Source: Rhodopirellula sp. (GTDB lineage Bacteria; Planctomycetota; Planctomycetia; Pirellulales; Pirellulaceae). Taken from it: a DNA stretch of 64,000 nucleotides. Position numbers and translations under genes: made by a program. The stretch spans positions 35,378 through 99,377 of the forward strand of contig NZGD01000035.1 of NCBI GenBank assembly GCA_002690925.1. The letters run 5' to 3'. Numbering within the stretch: the stretch's first letter is position 1; the number at the start of each line of letters is the position of its first letter. Shown here piece by piece: positions 29,301 to 36,631 of this stretch. The notes under the pieces were generated by a model. It was not told where the DNA came from. It was given only the letters and a program-made list of their open reading frames with translations, and ran no database searches.

Positions 29301-29529
29301 AAAAGGCATTGTCTTTGCAACGATGGAAGATGAAACAGGGTCAATCAACCTGGTCATCTTCAAGGCCGTCTGGGAGCGTTTTTTTCGTATCGCTCGAACC
29401 AGTAATGCTTGGCTGGTTGAAGGAAAACTAGAAAATCGTCAGGGCGTTATTCACGTCGTTGTCGGACGCATCACTGACCTCAGTGAGGAAGTGACAGGGC
29501 TAGCAATTTCCTCAAAAGACTTTCATTAA
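26380..29529 (+). CDS. dnaE2: Error-prone DNA polymerase III alpha-like subunit DnaE2
   Basis: A 1049-residue C-family polymerase, shorter than a replicative DnaE (about 1150). It begins with a PHP domain ([19 protein letters not shown]) and contains the catalytic aspartates in [26 protein letters not shown]-type and [21 protein letters not shown] blocks, specific for DnaE2, follow, and it ends with an OB-fold ([18 protein letters not shown]). DnaE2 carries out damage-induced mutagenic synthesis, normally with ImuA and ImuB. Neither is adjacent; the gene stands alone between a TM2 and a DUF4190-type gene. The start ATG 26380 matches the family N-terminus. Confidence 0.93.
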   Translation: [1049 protein letters not shown]

Positions 29530-29537
29530 CAACCATT

Positions 29538-30275
29538 CTACAAAACACTTTCAGCTACCAGTCTTCGCCTCAACTGCTGAACTATACTCATCTGCCATTG
29601 ACCCTTACCCGTACTGTCGACCCGGTAGTCCATAAACATCTGTATCTTCATTTCGCTGTCACCAGTTGGATCTGACCATATGACCTCAGCATGCTCCTTA
29701 CCATATTGGAAATAGATACGAATGGGTCGATCCAATTCCCACTTTGCCTTGGGACCACGCCGCTTCAATTCCCGATTCACGACATCTGTTTTGAACTGCA
29801 CCAACGACTCGGAAATGCGTTGATCTGACAAATAATGGTCTGCCAAATTCATGTCTGTTGAAAGGCGGTTGTACCACTCCTTCTTCAACTCCATTGCGTG
29901 TTCATCATGCCCCAAAGCGATCAATTCGATATACTGCCCGGCAAACTCTTCTGCCTGACGGCTGAGCGTCGCCTTTTTCAGCATGGGAATCGTGTACCCG
30001 CATGTCCCAAAACCCACGCTTAAAATGATACCCCACATGGCAACCAGAGTCCCAGCGGGCCTCGGACCGTCATACTTTCGCAGAGCAATCAAGCCAAACA
30101 AGATTGAACCCAACGCAACCAACAACATCGGCTCGAACAAGATACTGAAGAAGCTGAGTACACCCAATAAAAAACAGATGTAACCGGTGACACGGAGCGG
30201 CGGTGGCTCTTCAAACTCGAATCCATTCCCCGAGCCCATTCCGAGCATGGTTATTTCATCACGTTCTTCAGTCAT
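29538..30275 (-). CDS. DUF4190-type membrane protein with soluble C-terminal domain
   Basis: A 245-residue protein. After a short acidic start, two or three hydrophobic segments span about residues 29-95 (TGYICFLLGVLSFFSILF, then LVALGSILFGLIALRKYDG, then AGTLVAMWGIILSVGFGTCGY), with the pattern of DUF4190. The remaining 140 residues are hydrophilic alpha/beta sequence, probably facing outward. The function is unknown. It converges with dnaE2 8 bases away. Confidence 0.72.
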   Translation of the reverse strand: MTEERDEITMLGMGSGNGFEFEEPPPLRVTGYICFLLGVLSFFSILFEPMLLVALGSILFGLIALRKYDGPRPAGTLVAMWGIILSVGFGTCGYTIPMLKKATLSRQAEEFAGQYIELIALGHDEHAMELKKEWYNRLSTDMNLADHYLSDQRISESLVQFKTDVVNRELKRRGPKAKWELDRPIRIYFQYGKEHAEVIWSDPTGDSEMKIQMFMDYRVDSTGKGQWQMSIVQQLRRRLVAESVL

Positions 30276-30674
30276 GTCGCAATCGTCTGGCAGGAGAAAG
30301 ATAAGGTGCGGGCCAACCTGGCCTGCAGTCGTAGGGGTGATCTTCGTCAGTAATCTTGTCGTTAGGTCAGTTCTGCAAAAAACACAATCGGGGCACGGGA
30401 GCCTCTCGAATCAATCGTGCTTCCGACAGGGCAGCATTATCGCCAAGGCTGGCTCGGACCTGCGTGAGGTATAAGCTTTGAAGCCGGAGAACGGCACTTT
30501 CTACTTAAAAACTTCGTCCTTGGGTGATTCTGGGCGGCGTTTGGGTGCCCAAAAACCAGAGAAATCTGCTTACCATGTGTCGCTGATACGCAGTCGAGAC
30601 GAGACTTGTTTTGAAAAAAGGTCGATTTAGCAATCAAACTCAAAAATAGTTACGTCTCAATCGACCGCAGGCTA
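30276..30674. other. Intergenic spacer
   Basis: 399 bases between lpxB and the DUF4190-type gene, both on the minus strand. It should contain the latter's promoter. I see no gene, repeat or clear terminator. Confidence 0.35.
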
Positions 30675-31889
30675 CTAGGCTGCCCGCCGCGGTAAATCAC
30701 TAACATTTCCAATATTTTTTGACATTCCAGCGCTGCCTGACAACCGTGGATGAATGAACTCAGCGGCTCGCTGTGAAGCTCCGGGCTGAGCATATTGATC
30801 ACGAAGGCGATCCAAACTTTCCAACAAGCCTTGGAAATAGAAATGGTCATTCAGCATCGCATGAACAGACTGCGTCAGAAAGTCGATCGCCGGTTCCGTT
30901 TTACCAACGGAAACCATCTCAGGAAACACTTTCCGGTCACTCATCAAGTTAGGAAGCGTAATACTATCCAACCTGAGCACATGCTTACCAACGGTATGCA
31001 ATACGCGACCGACTCGATAAACCACAGCCGCAGGTGTTCGTCTCGCCATCAACTCAAGACTGACACTACCGCTGACCATCATGGCACAACGTGCAGCTTC
31101 CACCACCTCACTGGTCCGGTCAACAAAGAACTCAATGGGCAACTCTTGGTCGTCTTCCGTCATCTGGTCACGGCACCAAAGACATTGCCGATCGCGATAA
31201 GCAGCGACAAGAAAACGCGTCCTGGGGTTCACGCGGTGAAGCCTACGAATCGCCTCCAACATCAATGGCCAATTTGAATGTACCTCGTGCTCACGGGACC
31301 CTGGTAAAACAGCGACAAGATGCTCGCCCCGAAGACTGGTATCACGAAACCGACCTAGCAACTGATGATCTAACGGTTGGCACGCGACAGCATCAAAGAA
31401 AGGATGCCCCACAAAAGTGGTGGGGATCCCACGGCGTTCAAAATAATCTTTTTCGACAGGAAGCACCGCCAACACATGATCCACAGATCGTTTCATTTTG
31501 TGAATCCGCCAACCGCCCCATGCCCACAGTTGCGGTGGACAATAGTAGTAAACAGGAATGCCGTACTTTTTAGCACGCTTTGCGATATGCCAATTAAAAC
31601 CGGGGAAATCAACCAACACGACCGCATCAACATTTCCCTGACGAAAAATTTCCTCCGCCTCATCAGCGAAACGAAAAAACTGCCTCAACTTCGGGATCAC
31701 TTCAATCAATCCAACAACTGCATGTTGCGTCAAATCGCGATCAAGATGACAACCAGCATCTCGCATCGCCTGACCACCAAACCCTCGCAATTGAATCGTC
31801 GAATCCAAGGCCAATATCTGTGAAACCATCCGGGCGGCGTGCTGGTCGCCGCTGGGTTCGCCGACGGAGAAAAATATATTTGCTGACAT
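30675..31889 (-). CDS. lpxB: Lipid-A-disaccharide synthase
   Basis: The protein has 404 residues from ATG 31889, chosen because it begins exactly at the family N-terminus (SANIFFSVGEPSGDQHAA); ATGs at 31934 and 31946 would only add a polar leader. Other family blocks are LVDFPGFNWHIAKRAK, YYYCPPQLWAWGGWR and VGHPFFD, with the nucleotide-sugar half containing VAVLPGSREHEV. LpxB joins lipid X and UDP-diacylglucosamine at the inner face of the cytoplasmic membrane. Its presence argues for a lipid-A-containing outer membrane. No other lpx gene is in the window. Confidence 0.95.
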   Translation of the reverse strand: MSANIFFSVGEPSGDQHAARMVSQILALDSTIQLRGFGGQAMRDAGCHLDRDLTQHAVVGLIEVIPKLRQFFRFADEAEEIFRQGNVDAVVLVDFPGFNWHIAKRAKKYGIPVYYYCPPQLWAWGGWRIHKMKRSVDHVLAVLPVEKDYFERRGIPTTFVGHPFFDAVACQPLDHQLLGRFRDTSLRGEHLVAVLPGSREHEVHSNWPLMLEAIRRLHRVNPRTRFLVAAYRDRQCLWCRDQMTEDDQELPIEFFVDRTSEVVEAARCAMMVSGSVSLELMARRTPAAVVYRVGRVLHTVGKHVLRLDSITLPNLMSDRKVFPEMVSVGKTEPAIDFLTQSVHAMLNDHFYFQGLLESLDRLRDQYAQPGASQRAAEFIHPRLSGSAGMSKNIGNVSDLPRRAA

Positions 31890-32380
31890 TCGGATACCCG
31901 AGCTTCGGACTCTCCCGCTGACCTCATTTTTCATTTCAAACCCCATGCAGCTTCAGCCGGCATGATTTTTTGATAGAGGGAGCCGGGAAATTGGCTTCAC
32001 AGATCTTATCAGTAAAGAAAGCAAGGTCTGATCGTCAACGCTAATTCGATGCTAGCATCGCAAATGAACATCTGACCGGGCGTCACGTACGCAACAGCCG
32101 CATAGGCTTGAGCAACTTTTGCGATCTGAGCCCCAAACGGGAAAGGACGACTCAGAAGTCGAACCGCTCAGAGCGGTTTACAAAGATGACTCCAAGTCCA
32201 CTCATGAATTGCAAGCAAAGCACACCATTCAAACCACGCACTGCATACTTCCTTGTTTGATGCTTTTGATCACCCACCTGCTGTCACCTCGGCATAAAAA
32301 AACGACCCGTCGAGTAAATCCTCGACGGGTCGTTTGTAGTTCACGTCTGAAAGGTGATCAGAGTGTTCACGTTACGCAAT
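31890..32380. other. Intergenic spacer with terminator
   Basis: 491 bases between lpxB's start and the end of the Cys-rich gene. It contains the terminator at 32295-32335. No coding sequence is supported. Confidence 0.45.
32295..32335 (-). terminator. Rho-independent terminator of the Cys-rich protein gene
   Basis: A 13-bp perfect stem: ACGACCCGTCGAG at 32302-32314 pairs with CTCGACGGGTCGT at 32321-32333, with a 6-base loop. Read on the minus strand it is followed by seven T residues (A-run 32295-32301 on the plus strand). It lies about 45 bases after the stop of the Cys-rich gene. Confidence 0.9.
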
Positions 32381-33109
32381 TCAGCGAACGAAAACAGCAC
32401 TGGCCTGAACGACGCGACGCTTGCTGGTCGCCTGTGCACTTGGGTCAACAACCGGTGCTGGCATTGGAGCAGCTTCCATAGCGGCTTCGCAGCCACAAGC
32501 TGGCTCGCAACCACACGCTGGCTCGCTGTCGCAGCCATCGTCACAGCAATCTTTCTTCTTAAGTTTTCCGAACAGCTTCTCAAGCAGTCCACAAGACTTC
32601 ATAGGAGCACAGCCACTGTCGCAACCGGAGTCGCAGGCGTCGCTTTCGCAACCACATGCAGGCTCTTCTGCACCACAAGCAGGCTCTTCGCAACCGCATG
32701 CAGGCTCTTCGCAACCACATGCTGGCTCGCATCCATCGCAGTCGCTCTTCTTAGCGAAAAGCTTCGCCAAGAGTCCGCATCCACGATCTTTGCTGCACGC
32801 ACTGTCACAACCTGAATCGCAGCTGTCACTTTCGCAACCGCAAGCTGGCTCTTCTGCACCACAAGCAGGCTCTTCGCAACCACAAGCAGGCTCTTCGCAC
32901 CCACATGCTGGCTCCTCGCACCCACATGCTGGCTCTTCACTGCCGCAAGCTGGTTCACAAGCTGCGTCGCAGCTTCCTGTATCACAACACTTGGCGGAGC
33001 TTCCACAGCCCTTCACGCCGAGCATACGATCTAAAAGGTCAAACCCGAAGCTCTGGCTGCACATAGTACAACCGAGAACGAGTGCCATTGTCATAATTGT
33101 CCGCTTCAT
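32381..33109 (-). CDS. Secreted cysteine-rich repeat protein (EEPACGC repeats)
   Basis: The protein has 242 residues from ATG 33109. That start is chosen because it opens a signal peptide (MTMALVLGCTMCSQSFG) and has AAGGGAG about a dozen bases upstream. The mature part holds about 39 cysteines in roughly 220 residues. Two blocks of EPACGC/EEPACGA units are each followed by CESD-x-CDSGCDS. Three short amphipathic segments, DLLDRML, CGLLAKLF and CGLLEKLF, separate the Cys blocks. A Pro/Ala tail and a basic end follow. I infer a disulfide-linked or metal-binding surface protein; cell walls rich in cysteine protein have been described in planctomycetes. No enzyme motif is seen. It has its own strong terminator. 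Confidence 0.82.
   Translation of the reverse strand: MKRTIMTMALVLGCTMCSQSFGFDLLDRMLGVKGCGSSAKCCDTGSCDAACEPACGSEEPACGCEEPACGCEEPACGCEEPACGAEEPACGCESDSCDSGCDSACSKDRGCGLLAKLFAKKSDCDGCEPACGCEEPACGCEEPACGAEEPACGCESDACDSGCDSGCAPMKSCGLLEKLFGKLKKKDCCDDGCDSEPACGCEPACGCEAAMEAAPMPAPVVDPSAQATSKRRVVQASAVFVR
32639..32950. repeat. Internal repeats of the Cys-rich gene
   Basis: Imperfect 18-21-base units encoding EEPACGC appear in two clusters (near 32639-32730 and 32830-32950). They suggest growth of the gene by tandem duplication, with a larger duplication that includes the CESD/GLLxKLF segment. Confidence 0.7.
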
Positions 33110-33204
33110 TGGAGCCACATCTCCCTTAATCTCAACTTGGCGGTTAAGTCGGTATGCCGTCACCGTCGGCGAATGAGCTCTACTTTTGCTGCGTGAGAGA
33201 GCTT
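33110..33204. promoter_or_regulatory. 5' region of the Cys-rich gene
   Basis: Immediately upstream of the minus-strand ATG at 33109, and reading toward it, there is a purine-rich AAGGGAGA that can serve as ribosome binding site. The promoter should lie here or within the hairpin-rich block further right. No reliable -35/-10 pair is seen. Confidence 0.35.
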
Positions 33205-33801
33205 CCAGTGGAGGTGCATTCGATGGACGAAGTCGCCGTCGAGCACACCTCGAGTTTGCTCCGACAAACACAAACGGGTCGGGTGCGGACACCCGGCCCG
33301 CCGACTTCGTTCAGTTCGTCGTTCTCGCTGCCGGCAACGGTTAGGTTGCCGTAGAACCACTCAAGTTTGGTGACGCCATGTGATCCTGACATCCCATGTC
33401 AGGTTCCCTGGGTCTATCGCAATGAGCTGGTTTTTGGCATTGAGCCGTACCCATCTCATTTGCGATCTGTATCCGTATCGACGCTGACTGGCCGTTCAAT
33501 CAATCTTCCGCGGGATTTTCACCCTGTTGGAAAAGTTTGCCGGTTACGGGGTTTTTGCCGTTTTTTTGGAGGAATGCTGTTCCTCCGCTTCTGCGCGTGG
33601 CGTATTTCGTCCAACCGGTATAAAATCAAGCGGAGTGGAGTGGCTGGCGAGTGCCAGCCACATCCGACCAAGATGGTCGGCACCGACCCCAAGAAGACCA
33701 CCCCATGCGGGCGAGCAAGCGAAATTGTGGGAAACGAAGCGAAACCGCCAGGGATTTCGATTGGTTTCCTATCGCATCGATCCCCGAGATTGTGGTCGCT
33801 T
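33205..33801 (+). ncRNA. Candidate long structured RNA (hairpin-packed spacer)
   Basis: About 600 bases with no supported gene but many short-loop inverted repeats. These are a nested stem 33211-33216/33246-33251 with 33220-33226/33236-33242; 33280-33285/33290-33295; 33332-33338/33345-33351; 33385-33392/33396-33403; an 11-bp stem with one bulge at 33416-33426/33455-33466; 33568-33574/33580-33586; a perfect 9-bp stem 33640-33648/33653-33661; 33664-33670/33674-33680; and a closing stem 33692-33701/33792-33801 around smaller stems. Two or three pairs are G-T on the plus strand, which would be A-C on the minus, so a plus-strand RNA is favoured. It would end next to the cupin start, so it could also be a long leader. 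Whether it is transcribed is unknown. Confidence 0.45.
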
Positions 33802-33823
33802 GTGATATCCCCCCCGGTAACGC

Positions 33824-34198
33824 GTGACTTTGCCAGCCAAGCCAACAGTTCTCGATCTGACTGCGTTGCCAGGGATCCCTTGTCCCTGTGGCGTAGCCCG
33901 TCGAGCTTTTGCTGATCGAGAAGAATTCCCTGGAACGGTACATCTGACTGAGATCAGCACTGATGCACGCGAGCATTACCACAAGGAGCACACTGAAGTT
34001 TACGTCATCCTGACCTGCCAGCCGAATGCGGTCATGATTCTGGACGGAGAAGAGGTTCCAGTGGCACCCCACCACGCCATTCTGATCCCCCCCAGAGTCC
34101 GACATCGTGCCGTTGGCGAAATGACAGTTCTGATCCTGTGTACACCAAATTTTGATCCCGCTGACGAATATTTCGATGATTCGTCTGTACCTGCGTAA
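33824..34198 (+). CDS. Small cupin-domain protein
   Basis: The 124-residue protein starts at GTG 33824. The cupin motif 1 reads HYHKEHTEVYVIL, giving the two His and the Glu that normally bind the metal, followed by the glycine turn LDGEEVPV and motif 2 IPPRVRHRA. It is a single-domain cupin of unknown substrate; such proteins include isomerases, dioxygenases and sugar epimerases. A CPCGVARRAF stretch near the N-terminus adds two closely spaced cysteines. It lies directly after the hairpin-rich spacer and 79 bases before a large propeller gene on the same strand. Confidence 0.8.
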   Translation: MTLPAKPTVLDLTALPGIPCPCGVARRAFADREEFPGTVHLTEISTDAREHYHKEHTEVYVILTCQPNAVMILDGEEVPVAPHHAILIPPRVRHRAVGEMTVLILCTPNFDPADEYFDDSSVPA

Positions 34199-34277
34199 TC
34201 AGTTGGTTCGTAAGAAGACTTGCTGAAATATCATCATCCAACTGCCTGAATAGCCCCCCGAGTTTTAGAGAATCCAA

Positions 34278-36524
34278 ATGTATTTGAGTTTCGACTTCAT
34301 CGGCCGCCGCGTATCACTTGCAATGCTTGCTGTTGCATGGGTTGTAACGTCCGCTGCCGCCGCTGATTGGCCTTACTGGCGTGGCCCCACATTTGACGGA
34401 ACCGCTGAGGCAACTGGGCTACCAGATAACTGGGATCCCACTGGCGGCGAAGACAGCAATGTACTCTGGACACGTGACGACATTGGTGGGCCTTGCACGC
34501 CGATCGCAATGGACGGAAGAATCTATACAATTCAGCGGTCCATGCCCGCCACTGATCGCGAAGGCGAAAAAGTTGTTTGCCTCGATGCTGTCACAGGAAA
34601 GACTCTTTGGGAAAACGCGTACAACGTTTGGCTCTCTGACGTCCCAGCTGAACGCATTGGCTGGAGCAGTGTCGTGGGTGACCCTGAGACTGGTAAGGTC
34701 TATGCCTTGGGCGCCTGTGATATTTTCCAGTGCATGGATGGTACAACAGGTGAAACCCTTTGGAGCATTCCTCTGCATGAACAATTCGGGATGCTCAGCA
34801 CCTACGGAGGCCGGACGAACTTTCCAATCGTTCACGAAAACCTGGTGATCATCAGTGGGATCATTATCAACTGGGGAGATGCCGCCAAGCCTAACCACAG
34901 GCTAATTGCACTGGATAAAAATACGGGCGAGGTGATCTGGTTCAGTGGAACACGAGACCTTCCATTTGACACCACCTACTCAGCACCAAGCTTGGTCACG
35001 ATTGATGGTCAGCGGCAACTGGTCATGGGTGCTGGTGATGGCGCAATTTGGGGCTTTCAACCTCGCACGGGAAAACCGTTGTGGCATTACAACCTTTCCC
35101 GCCGCGGCATCTTTGCCACACCACTTGTGGTTGGCAATCAGGTTTTCGCAAGTCACAGCGAAGAAAATGTCGCGCCCAACAACAATGTGATGGGCGCCGT
35201 GGCTGGTCTTCGCGTCTCGGGCACCGGAGATGATACAAAAGTCGAAGAACTCTGGAAGCAAATGGAAGTCGTCGCAGGATACAGTGAACCGGTTCTGATC
35301 GGGGATCGACTTTATGTGGTGGACGACCGCTGCAAAATGTGGATTTTTGACGCTGAGACAGGGACACCGATCGTTGAACGTAAATCTTTCGTTGGCAGTC
35401 GTCAGCGTTCCGCTCTGCTTCATGCAGATGGAAAAATCTATGTCCTGACAGAAAATGGTCGTTGGGCAGTCATCGTTCCTGACGAAGAAGATGGCTTTAA
35501 AATCCTCAACAAGGGCCGCGTTCGCAACACAGGCTTTGCAGGATCACCCATCGTTGCTGATGGCCGCCTCTATTTTCCCAGCACCACTGGCCTCTATTGT
35601 GTTGCCGCTGATGGCGGCAGCCAAAAACCGGTTGTGATGGCAGAATCCATGGGAAAAGAAACACCCGTTTCGGAAAACCCAACGATCACACAAGTGCAGA
35701 TCGTTCCTGCTGAATCAGTCGTCAAGCCAGGTGAGAAAATCCAACTGAAAGTAAACGTCTTCAATGTGCTCGGTCAGCAGCTCGAAACACCATCAGATGT
35801 GACTTTCGAAGTGATCGGGGCCGGTAAAATTGACGGGTCGACCTACGTTGCTCCTGAAGATGCGGCACACACAGGTACGACCATCATTGCCAAAGTCGGT
35901 GATGCCACTGGAAGAACGCGTACACGGATTGTCCCTGACCTGCCATGGAAGTTCACTTTTGATAATCTGAAAGACCCACCGCTTTCATGGGTGGGAGCGC
36001 GGTATCGTCATGTCATCCGCAATATTGATGGCTCACCTGCTTTGACCAAGATCTCGACCATCCCGAAAGGAGCTCGCAGTCGAGCATGGATGGGCTACAG
36101 TGACCTGTCTGAGTACACGATTGCCGCAGATGCACGCGGAGCCCGCATGAGCGATCAGCTCCCAGATATTGGACTCACCGCGCACGGTTATGTTTTAGAT
36201 CTGATGGGCGAAAGCCAACAGCTACAGATCCGCACATGGTCTGCACAACTCAGAATGGCAAAAACCATTCCGTTCCCATGGAAAGAAGATACATGGTATC
36301 GAATGAAATTCCGTGTGGATCTTGAAAGTGAGCCGCCAGCAGCAGTGGCCGTTCTGCGAGGCAAAGTATGGCCCCGGGATGAAAATGAGCCCAAGGAATG
36401 GACCATCACTGCACGGGATGAAGCCCCCAACCTCGCGTCGAGTCCGGGCTTGTATGGCAATGCAAAAGTCGCTGAGCTGTACCTCGACAATGTCGAAGTC
36501 ACCGCCAACACTGAAGAACCCTGA
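34278..36524 (+). CDS. Secreted PQQ-like beta-propeller protein with C-terminal domains
   Basis: A 748-residue protein. The signal peptide (about 1-29) ends in SAAAADWPYWRGP, and the WPYWRGP motif is the usual start of planctomycete PQQ-like propellers. The propeller (about 30-440) shows repeated blade motifs such as VVCLDAVTGKTLWE, FQCMDGTTGETLWS and LIALDKNTGEVIWF. An Ig-like segment (about 470-550) precedes a C-terminal beta-sandwich (about 560-740) resembling the DUF1080/LamG fold. No PQQ ligands can be assigned, so an enzyme role is not shown. A second propeller gene follows after 107 bases. Confidence 0.85.
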   Translation: MYLSFDFIGRRVSLAMLAVAWVVTSAAAADWPYWRGPTFDGTAEATGLPDNWDPTGGEDSNVLWTRDDIGGPCTPIAMDGRIYTIQRSMPATDREGEKVVCLDAVTGKTLWENAYNVWLSDVPAERIGWSSVVGDPETGKVYALGACDIFQCMDGTTGETLWSIPLHEQFGMLSTYGGRTNFPIVHENLVIISGIIINWGDAAKPNHRLIALDKNTGEVIWFSGTRDLPFDTTYSAPSLVTIDGQRQLVMGAGDGAIWGFQPRTGKPLWHYNLSRRGIFATPLVVGNQVFASHSEENVAPNNNVMGAVAGLRVSGTGDDTKVEELWKQMEVVAGYSEPVLIGDRLYVVDDRCKMWIFDAETGTPIVERKSFVGSRQRSALLHADGKIYVLTENGRWAVIVPDEEDGFKILNKGRVRNTGFAGSPIVADGRLYFPSTTGLYCVAADGGSQKPVVMAESMGKETPVSENPTITQVQIVPAESVVKPGEKIQLKVNVFNVLGQQLETPSDVTFEVIGAGKIDGSTYVAPEDAAHTGTTIIAKVGDATGRTRTRIVPDLPWKFTFDNLKDPPLSWVGARYRHVIRNIDGSPALTKISTIPKGARSRAWMGYSDLSEYTIAADARGARMSDQLPDIGLTAHGYVLDLMGESQQLQIRTWSAQLRMAKTIPFPWKEDTWYRMKFRVDLESEPPAAVAVLRGKVWPRDENEPKEWTITARDEAPNLASSPGLYGNAKVAELYLDNVEVTANTEEP

Positions 36525-36631
36525 ATCCGCTGAGCCATAAATTTTGACTCAGAGCACTGCACTGCCAGCCAAAGCTCTGAATAACTGAAGTTTAACTGAC
36601 AAAAAAACCTCCACCAAATCCCTAGTGAGTC

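Noticed and set aside
32639..32950. Regularly spaced repeats as a CRISPR array
   Set aside because: They are coding repeats in one frame with no spacer-like unique segments and no cas genes nearby.
32421..33176. 251-codon plus-strand frame opposite the Cys-rich gene, rich in Ser-Gln-Pro-His
   Set aside because: It mirrors the EEPACGC repeats on the opposite strand and has no signal or domain of its own.
33367..33915. 182-codon plus-strand frame and a 159-codon minus-strand frame (33626-34105) across the spacer and the cupin gene
   Set aside because: They overlap the cupin gene in other frames, have many Cys, Arg and Ser, no recognisable domain, and run straight through the palindromes.
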